In this document: piece after piece, positions 61,701 to 64,000 of the stretch
Position numbering within the stretch: position 1 is the stretch's first letter
Layout of the letters: each line of letters opens with the position of its first letter
DNA from: Larix kaempferi
Taxonomy: Eukaryota; Streptophyta; Pinopsida; Pinales; Pinaceae
Direction of reading: 5' to 3'
DNA: 64,000 nt
Assembly (NCBI GenBank): GCA_027924585.1
Contig: BSBM01000106.1
Location: 44,144,501-44,208,500, forward strand
Notes under the pieces: generated by a model
Databases searched by the model: none
The model's input: the letters and a program-made list of their open reading frames with translations, nothing else
Told to the model about the DNA's origin: nothing
Translations under genes and position numbers: made by a program

Positions 61701-63245
61701 TTCACATCATCTGGAAAAGATCCTTAAGAAGAATTCACATGGTGTCATTGCTCAACTCCATTCCATTCAGATGCACCCATAAACGGTCTCCCCTACTTCC
61801 TTTTATAGATATGCAGGTGTCCTTGCTGAACCAGTGGGCTTGTCGCCTTCAAGAGACCTTTCCGGTAAGAATTTAGCCGCATCTACATCTCAGTAGGAAA
61901 TGATGGCTATTTTGCATGCAGTATAGAAGTGGCAACCATACCTATTAGGGAATTATTTTAGCATCAAGACTGATCTCCAGAATTTGGAAAATTTCCTGGA
62001 ACAATGGGTCTCCTCCCCAACACACCTGAAATGGGTTATCCAACTCATGGGTTATGCCTATGTGATTACTTACAAGAAGGGTAAGGACAATATGGTGGCA
62101 GATGCTCCTTCTGGCACATTTGATGACCCACTTTCTATTCCAGCTATTTCTTTGCTTGTTCCAAATTGGTTGCAATCTGTTCAATGGGGCTATCTCTTAT
62201 ATGTACTCCATGCTTCTTCATCAGCAGGGCACTTTCGGTTCCTCAAAATGTATGACCAGGAACAATGTAACTTCTTTTGGCAGGGACTGAAAATGATAAT
62301 TCAACAGATAGTGGCCGACTATGATACTTTCTAGGACAACAAGGGTGAAATGAAACTCCTTTCAGGACTACTCGAACCCTTGCCGTTCCCTACACAGATT
62401 TGGACAACTATTTCTATGGATTTCCTAGAAGCACTCCAGTGTTACAATACCACATCTAAAAGGACATCATATGAAGCAGTCTATGGATAGGCACCATCAA
62501 TTCTTCTTCCATACACCCTCAACAGCTCCCCAGTTCAGGCAATTGACTCGGTTCTTCGAAACCGTGATAAGATTCTTCTCATTCTGCAAGACAATCTTCA
62601 CATGGCAAGAATTCGACTGAAACAACAAGCCGATTGGCACTGTTCTGAATGCACTTTTCACTTAGATGATATGGTTCTTATTCGTCTGTAGCCTTCCAAG
62701 CAGCCCTCCCTAAAACTCACAAGGCGTCGATGGCCCGGAATGCAACCCAAGGATTCTACAGGGGAACCACTCCTTCAGATTCTGCATCAATTTCCATATC
62801 TAAAGCTTTGAGGACAAAAATTTTTCTAAGGGAGAGGGGATGTTAAGAACCCATGTCAACCTTTCTATTTACTTTGTTAGTATATTGTTGTTGGACGCAT
62901 ATGCTTTGTAAGTCATCTTGTAGTATTTGTTGATCCATGGTTTGTATTATTGTTGTTGGATGCATATGCTTTGTAAGTCATCCTGTAGTAATTGTTGATC
63001 CATATTTTGTATTGGCCCATGGTTTGTATTGACACATGGTATTGACCCATGGTATTGGCGCCTAGACTTAGTATATAAGTTTGTGTTGAGACCAATGAAG
63101 GTATCGTGAAGTTATTTGTATTGAGCTTGCTCAAAGGAGGTTGCCCCCTCGAAGTGGCCTGCGATCAATATAAAAGTGATTCTGAGTTCTGTTATTTCTG
63201 TTATCTTGTGTGTTTTCATTAATTAAGTATTGCAGGTTCTTCACA
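58753..63245 (+). mobile_element. Gypsy-1, second copy
   Basis: LTRs 58753-59157 and 62841-63245; primer-binding site 59160-59171; gag 60301-60986; knuckle and protease to 61782; RNase H and integrase remnants to about 62690; TTCCA on both sides. It has the same two internal deletions and the same five TAG stops as the first copy. Each LTR differs from its counterpart at about one position, showing that this is a duplicated insertion and not a second transposition. Confidence 0.95.
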
Positions 63246-63250
63246 TTCCA

Positions 63251-64000
63251 CCACCATACACTCTCTTCTCCTTTTTTTCACTATTTTTTGCTTCATATCC
63301 AAGTCAAGCAATAAGCACCCTAGCAGATTTGTTTCTAGACCATTTTAGTTCATCATTGTGATCCTTTATGCAGATGGCATTATGTTTGAATACATTTATG
63401 TATTGTGTCCATTCAACAACTTGGTCACCTTGTAAGTCCAAATCCTCAGCAAATTTATAGTCTTGGATCCCAAATACATGAACCACATACCATGAAGCAT
63501 CCTCTAGTCTTGTAATGTTTTTTCACAAAGAGTTAACTGAAGTGGTTTAGAAATCCTATGAAATCCACAACACCAATCCAAGGGTCCTCACCAATTACCA
63601 ACTTATTGCCTTTGCCAATTTCCCAAGCAACCTAATTACTTTGAGTATTGAAAGCTTTTAATAGTCCTTTCCAAACATTAGAGGTGACTCTTCAAAGGAC
63701 TTTCTCTCTTGTCTAATCCATTCTTTTGGTTCTTTATTACGTAAGTACTTACCCTTCATCACCTTCCCCCACAAGCCTTTATTGAACAAAATCCTCCAAA
63801 GGCATTTTGCTGCTAAAGCTTGACTAAGCACATAAATATTTTTTAAGTCCCATCCTCCTAACCCCTTAGGTATAGCAATCCTTGACTAATTGACACGTGG
63901 AATTCCTTCCACAACTTTTATGTTTTTCCGAAGGAAACTATAGCACTTTTTGCTAATCTTATCTAAAATACGCTTTGGAATATGAGAAATTGATAACCAA
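63251..64000 (-). pseudogene. LINE-2 C-terminal part, second copy (cut by window end)
   Basis: Matches 36222-36970, including GLGGWDLKN and VEWTQYINVFKHNAICIKDH. The element continues past the window edge. Confidence 0.85.

Larger units (their letters stand above)
53645..64000. repeat. Copy 2 of the large near-identical duplication
   Basis: Contains, in the same order and orientation as 26828-36970, array C, gypsy-2, the LINE-2 RNase H relic, repeat X, gypsy-1 and the start of LINE-2. The left edge abuts the kinase fragment. Confidence 0.95.

Noticed and set aside
55413-63245. Second gypsy-2 and gypsy-1 as independent insertions
   Set aside because: They share identical deletions, stops, target duplication and flanks with the first copies, so they were carried by the large duplication.

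Overview
This is a window of an AT-rich nuclear plant genome made almost entirely of decayed transposable elements and satellite-like repeats. The evidence for a plant is LTR retrotransposons whose primer-binding sites match plant initiator-Met tRNA (TGGTATCAGAGC), plant-type LINEs with an RNase H domain, and fragments of a plant receptor-like kinase and a CDPK-superfamily kinase. The repeat load, old nested elements and strong CAG-to-TAG decay fit a large, heavily methylated genome. A gymnosperm is plausible but cannot be proved from this sequence. I see no intact protein-coding gene and no RNA gene.

Layout. 1-13.7 kb holds two satellite families with palindromic units: family A (TATATAC-ACTAGT/ACTGGT, five clusters) and family B (CATATACGGAAG-CTTCCGTATATG, about 3.4 kb in two blocks). 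With them lie a pogo/Tigger-like transposase relic, a broken LINE (LINE-1) carrying a small insertion, and a 44-bp tandem array. 13.7-25 kb is mostly unrecognised AT-rich DNA with short local tandem duplications and a receptor-like-kinase C-terminal pseudogene near 17.8-18.1 kb. 25-28.2 kb has a LINE RNase H relic, GA/CA microsatellites and family C, a 21-bp minisatellite (GGAACCATGAGC...) whose main array is head-to-head inverted.

28.4-39.6 kb is a nest of elements. A 5'-only gypsy fragment (gypsy-2, minus strand) is followed by a minus-strand LINE (LINE-2). LINE-2 is interrupted by a small MITE-like repeat (X) and by a deletion-derived Ty3/gypsy element (gypsy-1) with two 405-bp LTRs and a TTCCA target duplication. 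39.6-47.3 kb is mostly unrecognised, with degenerate tandem repeats. 47.46-53.39 kb is a complete but dead Ty1/copia element on the minus strand. It sits inside an exon of a kinase gene: the two halves lie at 47.37-47.46 and 53.39-53.6 kb, flanked by the 5-bp repeat AGAAT, and the reading frame is continuous when the element is ignored.

The largest structural fact is that 26.83-36.97 kb recurs almost identically at 53.64-64.0 kb, offset 27,027-27,030 bp after the array. This is either a recent tandem duplication of about 27 kb or an assembly artefact, and its visible edge falls inside the family C array. Gypsy-1 LTRs differ from each other at about 20 of 405 sites, but corresponding LTRs of the two copies differ at about 1 of 405. 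The order of events is therefore LINE-2, then gypsy-1, then decay, then the large duplication.
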